A DNA stretch of 6,926 bases, taken from Deltaproteobacteria bacterium (GTDB taxonomy: Bacteria > Desulfobacterota > Syntrophobacteria > BM002). Location: NCBI GenBank assembly GCA_020350905.1, contig CP070843.1, forward strand, positions 1,683,793 through 1,690,718, read 5' to 3'. This document shows positions 1 to 5,405 of this stretch, in pieces. Numbering within the stretch: position 1 is the stretch's first letter; the number at the start of each line of letters is the position of its first letter. The position numbers were made by a program, and so were the translations under genes. Below the pieces are notes generated by a model, which saw only the letters and a program-made list of their open reading frames with translations, ran no database searches and was not told the origin of the DNA.

Positions 1-7
1 CAGCACT

Positions 8-1333
8 TCATGGACTATTTTCCTCTCCAGACATATATATGTCCTCTGCAGTGGCCACTAATCCTCCATCTAGAATAGTTGCAGATGCTTTGATCCGTAT
101 CCGGTATCCTTCCCCATCGTCCAGTCTGTAGTCCAACATGGGAAGTAGCCTGTGTGTTTCCTCCGTAGCAACCAAATAATGGGGCAGCAAGAGAGCCAGC
201 CTCTCGGGGTAACGTTCCTTGTGTGCAGTGGCGTATTGTTCCAAGGCTTCCTGTATATCCATGAGAAGTTCTGTCGGGTCGCTCTGGTCCAGGGTGATCT
301 GCTGGCGAGATACAGGTTCGGGTTCCAAGGCGAAAAGCCTCACGCCCAAAAGCACCAGCACGAGCAGTGCGGCTATTGACAGGAGCGCTTGTGTGTATTT
401 GGACACAAAGCGCTTGCCGGGGACATGCTCTCTGGGCTTAGAGTCCTGCTTCCGGTCTTGGTGAGTGATTTTTTGAGTTTCTGGTAGTCGAGGCCTTTCC
501 TCTGTCTCTGCCTCGGCCCGCTTCTTTTTGGTATCCTCCACTCTTTTGCGAAAGGAGTTTCTCAATACCTCGTTAACCTGCGGGTAGTGGAGCATGAGCC
601 TTCGTACGCTGTTGTAGGTGAACTCAGCCAGCAAACTCTTCTCCAAGGCTTCAACCGAGGTTGATCGGAGATCACCAGTCAACAGAGCCACTTCCCTGAA
701 GAATTTATTCTTGCCAAGGACTGCAAGCTGAATCACTTTGCCGTTTTGATCTGTGGTGAACACCCTGATCCGACCCTCAAGTAAGATGTAGAGGGAGCGA
801 TCCTTGCCCTTTTCTTTTATGATTGTCGCACCGGAACTGAAGAGGTGCAGATTGGCAGCTGTCGCTACCCCTTCAAGCTCCCTGTCCCCAAGAGATTTGA
901 AGGCAGGTATTGAACGGAGAGCCTTTATCAAGCGCTCTAGCCTTGATTGGGTAGTGTGTGCTTGCAGAAGTTTGGACTCGTACATGATCGTGGTGGCGAA
1001 TCTTTCCAGGGTATCGAAGAGTAGCTCGAATTCTGCCTGAGAATCAGTTTCCACGAAACGAAGTGTAGTCCGACCAATCTGAAAAACATCTCCAGACCGC
1101 AGCGGTTTTCTTGCCACCCGTTGACCAGAGAAGAAGATACCGTTGGAGCTTCCCAGATCCTCTATAACCCAGGCGCCCTTCTGGAATCTCATTCTGGCAT
1201 GAGCCCGTGAAACAGCCCGATCTAAAAGAGGTATCTCATTTTTCGAGCTGCGCCCAATGGTCACAGACCCTTCTAGGGGGAAGATGCTCTTCTGAGTCTG
1301 CTCTTTTTCAAGTATTAGGTAGTATCTTTTCAT
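8..1333 (-). CDS. Membrane-anchored FHA and cyclic-nucleotide-binding-domain protein with pilin-like C-terminal tail
   Basis: Predicted signalling protein of 441 residues. An FHA domain (about 20-95) keeps the phosphothreonine-binding signature: G27-R28, S42-R43-x-H45 and G61-S-S-N64-G. A linker helix leads to a cyclic-nucleotide-binding (Crp-type) fold at about 140-262. Its phosphate cassette reads FFREVALL...LRSTS (211-226): the Glu and Arg that contact cyclic nucleotide are kept, but the usual Gly before Glu is Arg213, so ligand binding is uncertain. A charged Lys/Glu-rich linker (263-310) precedes one membrane helix (about 313-336). The last 100 residues (ELLMDIQEALEQY...RYPERL...LDYRLDDGEGYRI) resemble the periplasmic part of type II secretion or type IV pseudopilins; this is inference. 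With the N-terminus inside, FHA and cNMP domains would be cytoplasmic and the tail extracytoplasmic. The ATG has no obvious Shine-Dalgarno. A sigma-54 promoter lies about 90 bp upstream. Domain calls are firm; partner and signal are unknown. Confidence 0.92.
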   Translation of the reverse strand: MKRYYLILEKEQTQKSIFPLEGSVTIGRSSKNEIPLLDRAVSRAHARMRFQKGAWVIEDLGSSNGIFFSGQRVARKPLRSGDVFQIGRTTLRFVETDSQAEFELLFDTLERFATTIMYESKLLQAHTTQSRLERLIKALRSIPAFKSLGDRELEGVATAANLHLFSSGATIIKEKGKDRSLYILLEGRIRVFTTDQNGKVIQLAVLGKNKFFREVALLTGDLRSTSVEALEKSLLAEFTYNSVRRLMLHYPQVNEVLRNSFRKRVEDTKKKRAEAETEERPRLPETQKITHQDRKQDSKPREHVPGKRFVSKYTQALLSIAALLVLVLLGVRLFALEPEPVSRQQITLDQSDPTELLMDIQEALEQYATAHKERYPERLALLLPHYLVATEETHRLLPMLDYRLDDGEGYRIRIKASATILDGGLVATAEDIYMSGEENSP

Positions 1334-1420
1334 ACGTATGAGCTTTTACAGTAAAGAAGTTTCACCCTTCACATCTGCCGGTCACCGCAGAGGATTTGTG
1401 AGGGTAGTACTTCCATGAAC

Positions 1421-1436
1421 AGCAACATTTGTGCCA
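1421..1436 (-). promoter_or_regulatory. Sigma-54 (RpoN) -24/-12 promoter for the FHA/cNMP gene
   Basis: Read on the minus strand the site is TGGCACAAATGTTGCT, matching the RpoN consensus TGGCAC-N5-TTGCW with exactly ten bases between the invariant GG and GC. It points towards the FHA gene. The predicted start of transcription is a G near 1410, giving a leader of about 77 nt before the ATG at 1333. Known for this promoter class: transcription needs an AAA+ enhancer-binding activator, so the FHA gene is probably switched on by a specific signal rather than expressed constitutively. Confidence 0.75.
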
Positions 1437-1499
1437 GGGGAATAACCTGACTCACCTGCTCATGGCTGTGGATATCTTCAATTCACTTGGGGGATGGGA

Positions 1500-1523
1500 C
1501 AGAGGCTAGAATATACCCCTCTG
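1500..1523. promoter_or_regulatory. Candidate activator-binding dyad upstream of the sigma-54 promoter
   Basis: A perfect 6-bp inverted repeat, CAGAGG-N12-CCTCTG, is flanked by further near-symmetry (GGG on one side, TCCC on the other). Its centre is about 100 bp upstream of the predicted sigma-54 transcription start. That is the usual location and size for an enhancer-binding-protein site. The dyad is seen directly; its role is inferred from position alone. It could instead be an RNA hairpin, but no T-run follows it in the direction of transcription. Confidence 0.35.
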
Positions 1524-1603
1524 CCCGAGATGCTTTTTCATAAGGATATGGCTCTGTGGTGTGTCAGGAGGATTTGATTGGCTTCCTGTCAAGCCCGCCT
1601 TAT

Positions 1604-2170
1604 TCATTGGCCCAGCATTGCCTTTTTTAAGCTCTTTTGGGCGGGCTTGTCGGAAAGCCATATGCCGAACAATGCCTTCTTAAAAGGAAGCCCTCCTATC
1701 GTAGGTCTGGATTCATTATTCTTGAAGACTTGGACTCCCTTTCCCGGCACATAAATCATGTCATAACTATCATTTTCTTTAATCTCTTCTCTGAACACTG
1801 AGATTAATTCCTCTATCTGGAACTTAATGGGTTCAATATTGCCGCCTGTCGCTTTTTCAAAGCCTTCCCTCCATGCTTTTTCCATTTTTTTACTTGTTAC
1901 CATTGAGGAAACAATATGAAGCCTTATTGCCATCGGCTCATCTGCCGCTATGATCGCCTTGGGGTCCTGAGTCTTTTCTCTTAGATAAAGGCCGCCTACA
2001 TAAACATCAACGAAGAATTTCTTGCGGACACCAGCTCCATTTAGCATCAATGTAGTCTGTCCGGTCTTGAGGGATTCAGGCATGTTGATACCACCAATCT
2101 CTTCGGCGTTTCCCAGTGTGGCCATCATGAGTACTGCCAAAAGTATCGCGGCAAACTGCTTTTTAAACAT
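1604..2170 (-). CDS. Secreted chalcone-isomerase-like domain protein
   Basis: A 188-residue protein with an N-terminal signal peptide (basic MFKKQ, hydrophobic AAILLAVLMMATLG, likely cleavage near 22). The mature part carries hallmarks of the bacterial chalcone-isomerase-like family: the strand motif LNGAGVRKKFFVDVYVGGLYL at about 43-63 and the terminal motif ALFGIWLSDKPAQKSLKKAMLG at about 166-187. Length fits a full-length member. Known for the family: it shares the plant chalcone isomerase fold but is usually not shown to isomerise flavonoids, and a periplasmic role in lipid or fatty-acid binding is only suspected. The ATG is well supported: GGAG sits 5 nt upstream. The gene stands alone between a 270-nt gap that holds the sigma-54 promoter of the next gene and a 297-nt gap full of palindromes. 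The family call is strong; function is unassigned. Confidence 0.9.
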   Translation of the reverse strand: MFKKQFAAILLAVLMMATLGNAEEIGGINMPESLKTGQTTLMLNGAGVRKKFFVDVYVGGLYLREKTQDPKAIIAADEPMAIRLHIVSSMVTSKKMEKAWREGFEKATGGNIEPIKFQIEELISVFREEIKENDSYDMIYVPGKGVQVFKNNESRPTIGGLPFKKALFGIWLSDKPAQKSLKKAMLGQ

Positions 2171-2175
2171 CTTCT

Positions 2176-2179
2176 CTCC
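2176..2179 (-). promoter_or_regulatory. Ribosome binding site of the chalcone-isomerase-like gene
   Basis: GGAG on the minus strand, in the context TGGAGAGAAG, lies 5 nt before the ATG at 2170. It fixes the start that gives a complete signal peptide. Confidence 0.7.
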
Positions 2180-2262
2180 AGTTCGGTGGCATGGTAGCCA
2201 TCGGTGTGGGTTTACAGCGGGAAGTTTTCAAAGAATCGAGGTTCTGGATAAATTGAAGCTCC

Positions 2263-2419
2263 CTGCAGCGAGCTGCAGTCCGCCTGAGGCGGATTCGAAA
2301 TGTAAGGAATGAATCCATTTTATTGGAGTTCGCTCGCTAACCCCGTCCGCCTCAGGCGGACTAGGGGGAATGCGCCCGCCCTGTTGAATTTCCCGAAGGG
2401 AACCCTATTCAACAGGGCG
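2263..2419. repeat. Cluster of intergenic palindromes (REP/MITE-like)
   Basis: Four dyads are packed into about 160 bp of the 297-nt gap between two genes. They are: ctgcag-cgag-ctgcag (2263-2278); tccgcct-g-aggcgga (2279-2293); gtccgcct-c-aggcggac (2345-2361), extended by cccc at 2341-2344 pairing with gggg at 2364-2367; and a 13-bp perfect inverted repeat cgccctgttgaat / attcaacagggcg (2377-2389 and 2407-2419) enclosing a second hairpin, ttccc-gaa-gggaa (2390-2402). The second and third share one core, so the element is internally repetitive. Such arrays are typical of dispersed non-coding palindromic repeats; genome-wide copy number cannot be seen here. The last hairpin lies just downstream of the PagP-like gene and could stabilise or end its mRNA, but there is no T-tract. 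Confidence 0.75.
2377..2419. repeat. Nested 13-bp perfect stem-loop downstream of the PagP-like gene
   Basis: The strongest hairpin in the window: a perfect 13-bp stem holding an inner 5-bp stem with a 3-nt loop and a 4-nt bulge (ccct). It lies about 50-90 nt after the stop codon of the PagP-like gene in the direction of transcription. It has no following uridine run, so a classical intrinsic terminator is not supported. A mobile palindromic repeat or an mRNA-stabilising structure fits better. Confidence 0.7.
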
Positions 2420-2467
2420 AGCTGGAGCATTTTCAAGTGGTACGCTATCCAGGCTACGCACATACCA

Positions 2468-2953
2468 TTAGAACGAGTATTTAAACAAACTCAAAAACAC
2501 ACCTCCAGATGGCGTGGGTATATAGGCCATCTCCGCTGAGGTGTTTTTGTATCCAGCGCCGATAGTTGGAAACACTGCAGGTGCGATTCCTTTTATGTTT
2601 ATCGCCGCGTTGTTCCCATACCCGTAGAGAATTCCAGTATACAAATTTCCCTGGAGAAAAAAATTGCGATTTTCGTGAAAAGCATATTTATTTGTGCTGA
2701 ATCTCTTTCCACCAAAGTATGTCGTGTCGTCCCACGTGTTAATATATCTGGATACAACATAATTATCGTATGAAACAACGACCATTTTAAGATTCTCATT
2801 GGGGTCGTCCGATTGGTCGACGTGCTTCGCAAATAGGCCGACCATGACCGACATCTCTTTAGGAGCCGACTCAGCAGAAGAATCCGCAGCTATTGCTAAT
2901 GTTGGCAATAGGAGCAATCCCACAGCCATCAGATATCCGAACAGTCTCTCCAA
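2468..2953 (-). CDS. PagP-like outer-membrane beta-barrel protein (putative acyltransferase fold)
   Basis: A 161-residue protein with a clear signal peptide (MERLFGYLMAVGLLLLPTLAIA, cleavage near 22) and a C-terminal aromatic strand ending in Phe, as in outer-membrane barrels. The last 40 residues follow lipid A palmitoyltransferase PagP: P-A-V-F-P-T-I-G-A-G-Y (125-135), then M142-A-Y-I-P and the final strand FLSLFKYSF. Earlier motifs, AKH44 with N52-E-N54 and Y70-INTW-D...YFGG, resemble small PagP-fold barrels. If aligned with E. coli PagP, N72-T73 occupies the place of its catalytic Asp-Ser pair and H44 may match its His. These alignments are from memory. The start is TTG, with GGAG 7 nt upstream; the internal ATG at residue 9 would leave a signal peptide without its basic N-region. 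Fold call fairly strong, activity uncertain. Confidence 0.72.
   Translation of the reverse strand: MERLFGYLMAVGLLLLPTLAIAADSSAESAPKEMSVMVGLFAKHVDQSDDPNENLKMVVVSYDNYVVSRYINTWDDTTYFGGKRFSTNKYAFHENRNFFLQGNLYTGILYGYGNNAAINIKGIAPAVFPTIGAGYKNTSAEMAYIPTPSGGVFLSLFKYSF
2492..2549. repeat. Imperfect inverted repeat inside the 3' end of the PagP-like gene
   Basis: The arms 2492-2513 and 2526-2549 pair over 19 bp in three blocks (caaaaacac, ctc, agatggc against their complements), interrupted by small internal loops, with a 12-nt apical loop. The stem encodes the end of one barrel strand, the turn and the beginning of the last strand (residues about 136-155). It may be a chance by-product of codon use or an mRNA structure near the gene end. 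Confidence 0.5.
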
Positions 2954-2960
2954 CCTCTCA

Positions 2961-2964
2961 CTCC
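2961..2964 (-). promoter_or_regulatory. Ribosome binding site deciding a TTG start
   Basis: GGAG on the minus strand lies 7 nt before the TTG at 2953. No comparable site precedes the in-frame ATG at codon 9, and there is no ATG upstream in frame nearby, so TTG is the preferred start of the PagP-like gene. Confidence 0.55.
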
Positions 2965-3004
2965 ATATGATGTGTAAAGACGTGAGTAAGCGCTCGCTCT
3001 CTTG

Positions 3005-3169
3005 CTATATCCTCAACCCAAAAACAGCGACCAGTACCACAGAGGAATAGCCCCACCGGCGAGTACGACCTGTGAGGCCCTGGACTAGCACCTCTTGGAA
3101 CATAGGACGAGCAGAAAACGCTAACTGCTTCGCATCCAGAGACAAGGAGCACATATTGTACACCATCAT
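3005..3169 (-). CDS. Doubtful 54-codon ORF with strong ribosome binding site
   Basis: Within the 315-nt stretch between the broken phosphatase gene and the PagP-like gene, AGGGGAGG stands just before paired ATG codons (3169 and 3166). These open a 54-codon frame ending in TAG. The peptide begins MMVYNMCSLSLD, has an Arg-rich middle (GRTRRWG) and a short hydrophobic C-terminal run (YSSVVLVAVFGL). I recognise no family. It stops about 50 nt before the TTG of the PagP-like gene, so it could be a leader peptide or decayed gene remnant, or simply chance. Another frame across the same stretch (GTG start near 3152) runs to a stop 4 nt before that TTG and is equally unconvincing. I see nothing else supportable in 2954-3268. 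Confidence 0.2.
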   Translation of the reverse strand: MMVYNMCSLSLDAKQLAFSARPMFQEVLVQGLTGRTRRWGYSSVVLVAVFGLRI

Positions 3170-3268
3170 GCCTCCCCTGGCCTGGTCAGATTACCACAAA
3201 TGATCTCAAGTATGAAAGAAGTATGCCACGGTGGGTATTTGATTCTCTTTTCTTATTATTTCATATGG

Positions 3269-4215
3269 TTAAAGGTCTCGCCATATTTCGAGTATGGTCA
3301 AGTCGTCTGTTATCTCGGCGTTTGCCCGCCAAGTTTGGATTTCATTCAACAACTTGTTTCCCCACGGCGGCCCATTTGCCGTCTTGACATATTCGGGTAA
3401 GCGGTCACTGGCAAACAACTCATCACTTTCATTTCTGGCTTCAGTGACTCCGTCAGTAATAAAGAGGATCGATTGTCCGGGCTCTATGATAATCTCTTCT
3501 GTTTCGTAAACGGGGCTAGGTACGACACCCAAAGACATACCTCGCAATTCGGGGATCTTGCCCAAGCGTTGCTCCCACCTTCCATTTCTGGACATTCTGG
3601 ACAAAACTGCGATTGAATCTGGGATGCGGCTTCCAGTTCAATTCGTAATCTTTGCTGCTTGAGTTGGGCCTCCAGGAGTCTTGATCGGATTATGGCCACT
3701 CCGGCCAGGTGGGCAAAACTGTCCAAAATTTCTTCATCCTCTGCATTGAAACATGGCTTGTTCTTGGAGTTTAGTACCTCTATCACACCTAAGAGTTCTT
3801 TGCCATAGACAATGGGAACACACAAGAGGTCTCGGGTGTGAAATCCGGTGTAATGATCAGCCTCCTTGAAAAATCTGGTGTCTTCCTGCACATCTTTGAT
3901 GATAACAGGCTTGCGGTTGACCGCAACCCATCCGGCCAGCCCCTCGCCCATTTTCAGTTCGACGTTGCTTTTGACGATTTGTTCTGTTCTTTCACCCAAA
4001 GTCTCATTCTTGGCCAAAGAGAACTCAAGTACATTGAGTTTTGGATTGTAAAGCAGAATTGACGAAGCCTCCGCGTCAGTCACTTCCTGGGCCAAGTCCA
4101 GGAGCTGCGGCAACAAGTCATCGAGCGACTCTATGCCTGCAAGCGACTGGCTTGCTTTGACCAGGTTTTTTAGGCGTTTGGCAACATTTGCTTCGTTAGC
4201 ACTGTAGGTATTCAT
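3269..4215 (-). pseudogene. GAF / SpoIIE-type (PP2C-like) phosphatase gene with internal deletion and frameshift
   Basis: The first frame (from ATG 4215) encodes a full GAF sensor domain, residues about 30-177, with GEGLAGWVA, LLCVPI and LLGVIEVLN motifs. It is followed by the helix that normally enters a SpoIIE/RsbU phosphatase domain (RIELEAASQIQSQF, 191-204). It then loses homology and stops at 3484. The second frame (visible from about 3604, stop at 3269) carries only the C-terminal end of such a phosphatase: GMSLGVVPSPVYE, the Gly-Gln-Ser...ITDGVTEARN motif and the TDDLTIL metal-site motif. The intervening 110-130 residues, including the GGDxYD metal site and the GDVSGKG region, are absent. 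A 9-bp tandem repeat lies at the junction (3586-3603). An intact parent would dephosphorylate a Ser/Thr-phosphorylated regulator under GAF control. As read, no active phosphatase can be made; a GAF-only protein might be. An assembly collapse is the alternative. Confidence 0.8.
3586..3603. repeat. 9-bp perfect tandem duplication at the deletion junction
   Basis: Two adjacent copies of ttctggaca (tgtccagaa on the coding strand) lie exactly where the GAF/helix frame and the phosphatase C-terminal frame meet. Short direct repeats at a junction are a common trace of slippage or illegitimate recombination. They encode CPECPE in one frame and MSRMSR in the other. Confidence 0.6.
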
Positions 4216-4259
4216 ATTGACAATAAATCCTCATTTCAATCCTTGTAATCTTGCCATGT

Positions 4260-4697
4260 TCAAACAACGAGGGCTATCCCGTAAAGACTTCCCAGATGAG
4301 CCCCCTGATCCATGAGGTGAATGAGAAACCAGGGCCACAGTTTACTCATGTGCATCTTCTCCTGATCTCCACTGTTTCCTGATATCCAGGCAATAAGTTC
4401 TGAACGTTTCACATGTATCCTGCCGGGGCCAAACAGCCTCATTTCCACCCTGCATCGCAGAAAATCTATGCCAAAGTGTATGGCGAGAACCAACAGGGCC
4501 CCTTTGAGCCAAAGCCTGTCCAGCATGAGTAAGAGCAGACCGGCAAAGAGGGCATGCACGCTAGTGTGATAGCTGATCCCTAGAACCTGGTCGGATAATC
4601 TTTGACTCCGCTTGAGAACAGCCAGCCTGTACGAGGTAAAGATCGCGTCTCCCAGCACATGGGATACAAGTAAAAAGAAGAAAATGTTCAGAGTCAT
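4260..4697 (-). CDS. DUF3307-family integral membrane protein
   Basis: A 145-residue, strongly hydrophobic protein with about four membrane-spanning stretches (roughly 3-20, 44-60, 65-80 and 120-143). It carries the polar residues typical of DUF3307 inside or next to these helices: H13-V-L-G-D17, H44-x3-H48, H74-F-G-I-D78 and D130-Q-x2-H134. The regular His/Asp pattern suggests metal binding or proton chemistry in the membrane, but no function is established for the family. Length is somewhat short compared with members that carry an extra C-terminal domain. The ATG start places the first helix and the conserved HxxGD at the usual distance; no good Shine-Dalgarno precedes it. The broken GAF/phosphatase gene follows after only 44 nt in the same direction, so the two may have been co-transcribed. 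The upstream gap to the coiled-coil gene is 176 nt. Confidence 0.8.
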   Translation of the reverse strand: MTLNIFFFLLVSHVLGDAIFTSYRLAVLKRSQRLSDQVLGISYHTSVHALFAGLLLLMLDRLWLKGALLVLAIHFGIDFLRCRVEMRLFGPGRIHVKRSELIAWISGNSGDQEKMHMSKLWPWFLIHLMDQGAHLGSLYGIALVV

Positions 4698-4873
4698 GGC
4701 TGAGACCAGAGTACAAGGAATGGAGAATCGGTTTCTAGATTAGAAAAGGAACTGCGGCGCGCTTTGGGTGATTCTGGCTTTCAAAGCAGATACATGGTGC
4801 CACAGCTTGATTACGAGTGTACAAGAACCTGCGGAGAGTTAATATGACTCGGATTGCACCACAGTTCTGGATC

Positions 4874-5110
4874 CTACTTCAATCCCTTGTTAAATTCTTC
4901 CACTTCCTTCTCCAGTTTGTTGACAGCGCTCTTGATCCTGTCCAAAGCTGCAGCCACCTTCTTGTCCTGAACGGAGGCTGACTCTATCCCACTTACAGCC
5001 TCTCCTATCTCAGCAACCGCCTGTCCAAGAATGTTATTTAGCTGCTGCGCGGCCTCAAGCTGTCTCTGCATCAACATAATGTCCTGAACTGTGAGCGTTC
5101 GTTTTGACAC
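4874..5110 (-). CDS. Small coiled-coil protein of unknown function
   Basis: A 78-residue soluble protein, almost wholly alpha-helical by composition. There are no prolines, cysteines or membrane segment, and Ala/Leu/Ile/Val recur at heptad-like spacing in two halves (about 14-45 and 48-74) separated by an SVQDK turn. The C-terminal half is highly charged (LDRIKSAVNKLEKEVEEFNKG). It probably forms a helical hairpin or oligomeric coiled coil. I recognise no family; resemblance to signalling or chemotaxis-type helices is only general. The start is GTG at 5110, supported by AGGGGG 9 nt upstream and by an in-frame TAG three codons before it, so no longer start exists. It lies 295 nt after the hybrid kinase gene on the same strand. 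It could be an adaptor for a nearby signalling protein, but nothing proves this. Confidence 0.7.
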   Translation of the reverse strand: MSKRTLTVQDIMLMQRQLEAAQQLNNILGQAVAEIGEAVSGIESASVQDKKVAAALDRIKSAVNKLEKEVEEFNKGLK

Positions 5111-5119
5111 TGTCGGCTA

Positions 5120-5125
5120 CCCCCT
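5120..5125 (-). promoter_or_regulatory. Ribosome binding site supporting a GTG start
   Basis: AGGGGG on the minus strand is 9 nt upstream of GTG 5110. With the in-frame TAG just upstream, it fixes the start of the coiled-coil gene. Confidence 0.6.
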
Positions 5126-5405
5126 GAGTTTCGTCTCTCCAGGTCTTAGATGTCCCTCCCAGATGCTTCCCCCACTTCCTCAAACTGGTGGGCTAGCTCT
5201 GCTCCCGTGGGCCTCTCTACAGATTGTGCCTGCTGCTCGGCCGACAAATTTTGCTGAGTCTAACCTAGCACAGGATAATGAGTTGGTCAAAAGGGATTTG
5301 CCCCTGTCAACATATTGGGCTAGGCAGGACTCGCATTGTTTATTGGAATAAATATAGAGCAGATCAGCTCAGCACTCATTCTAGGTCGTCTGAGTTTCCT
5401 CACAG

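Noticed and set aside
2958..3152. GTG-started frame of 64 codons with an LLVSGC stretch like a lipobox, ending 4 nt before the PagP-like TTG start
   Set aside because: No ribosome binding site suited to it, no charged n-region before the hydrophobic part, and cysteine/arginine-rich downstream composition typical of non-coding sequence.
3484..3604. Programmed frameshifting joining the two phosphatase frames
   Set aside because: There is no slippery heptamer at the overlap, and the catalytic core is physically absent, so frameshifting could not restore a working enzyme.
4782..4798. TGGCAC followed by TGC on the minus strand upstream of the DUF3307 gene, resembling a second sigma-54 promoter
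   Set aside because: The spacing between GG and GC is 12 rather than 10 bases, which is not tolerated by sigma-54, and the TTGC element is not matched.
5262..5290. TTGACC-N17-TAGGTT on the minus strand upstream of the coiled-coil gene, a possible sigma-70 promoter
   Set aside because: The -10 element matches only half of TATAAT and the position is about 150 bp from the start; too weak to annotate.
5111..5405. Gap between the hybrid kinase and the coiled-coil gene, examined for RNA genes, terminators or a plus-strand gene
   Set aside because: Only short, weak hairpins without T-tracts and a plus-strand frame with no ribosome binding site or recognisable domain; nothing supportable.
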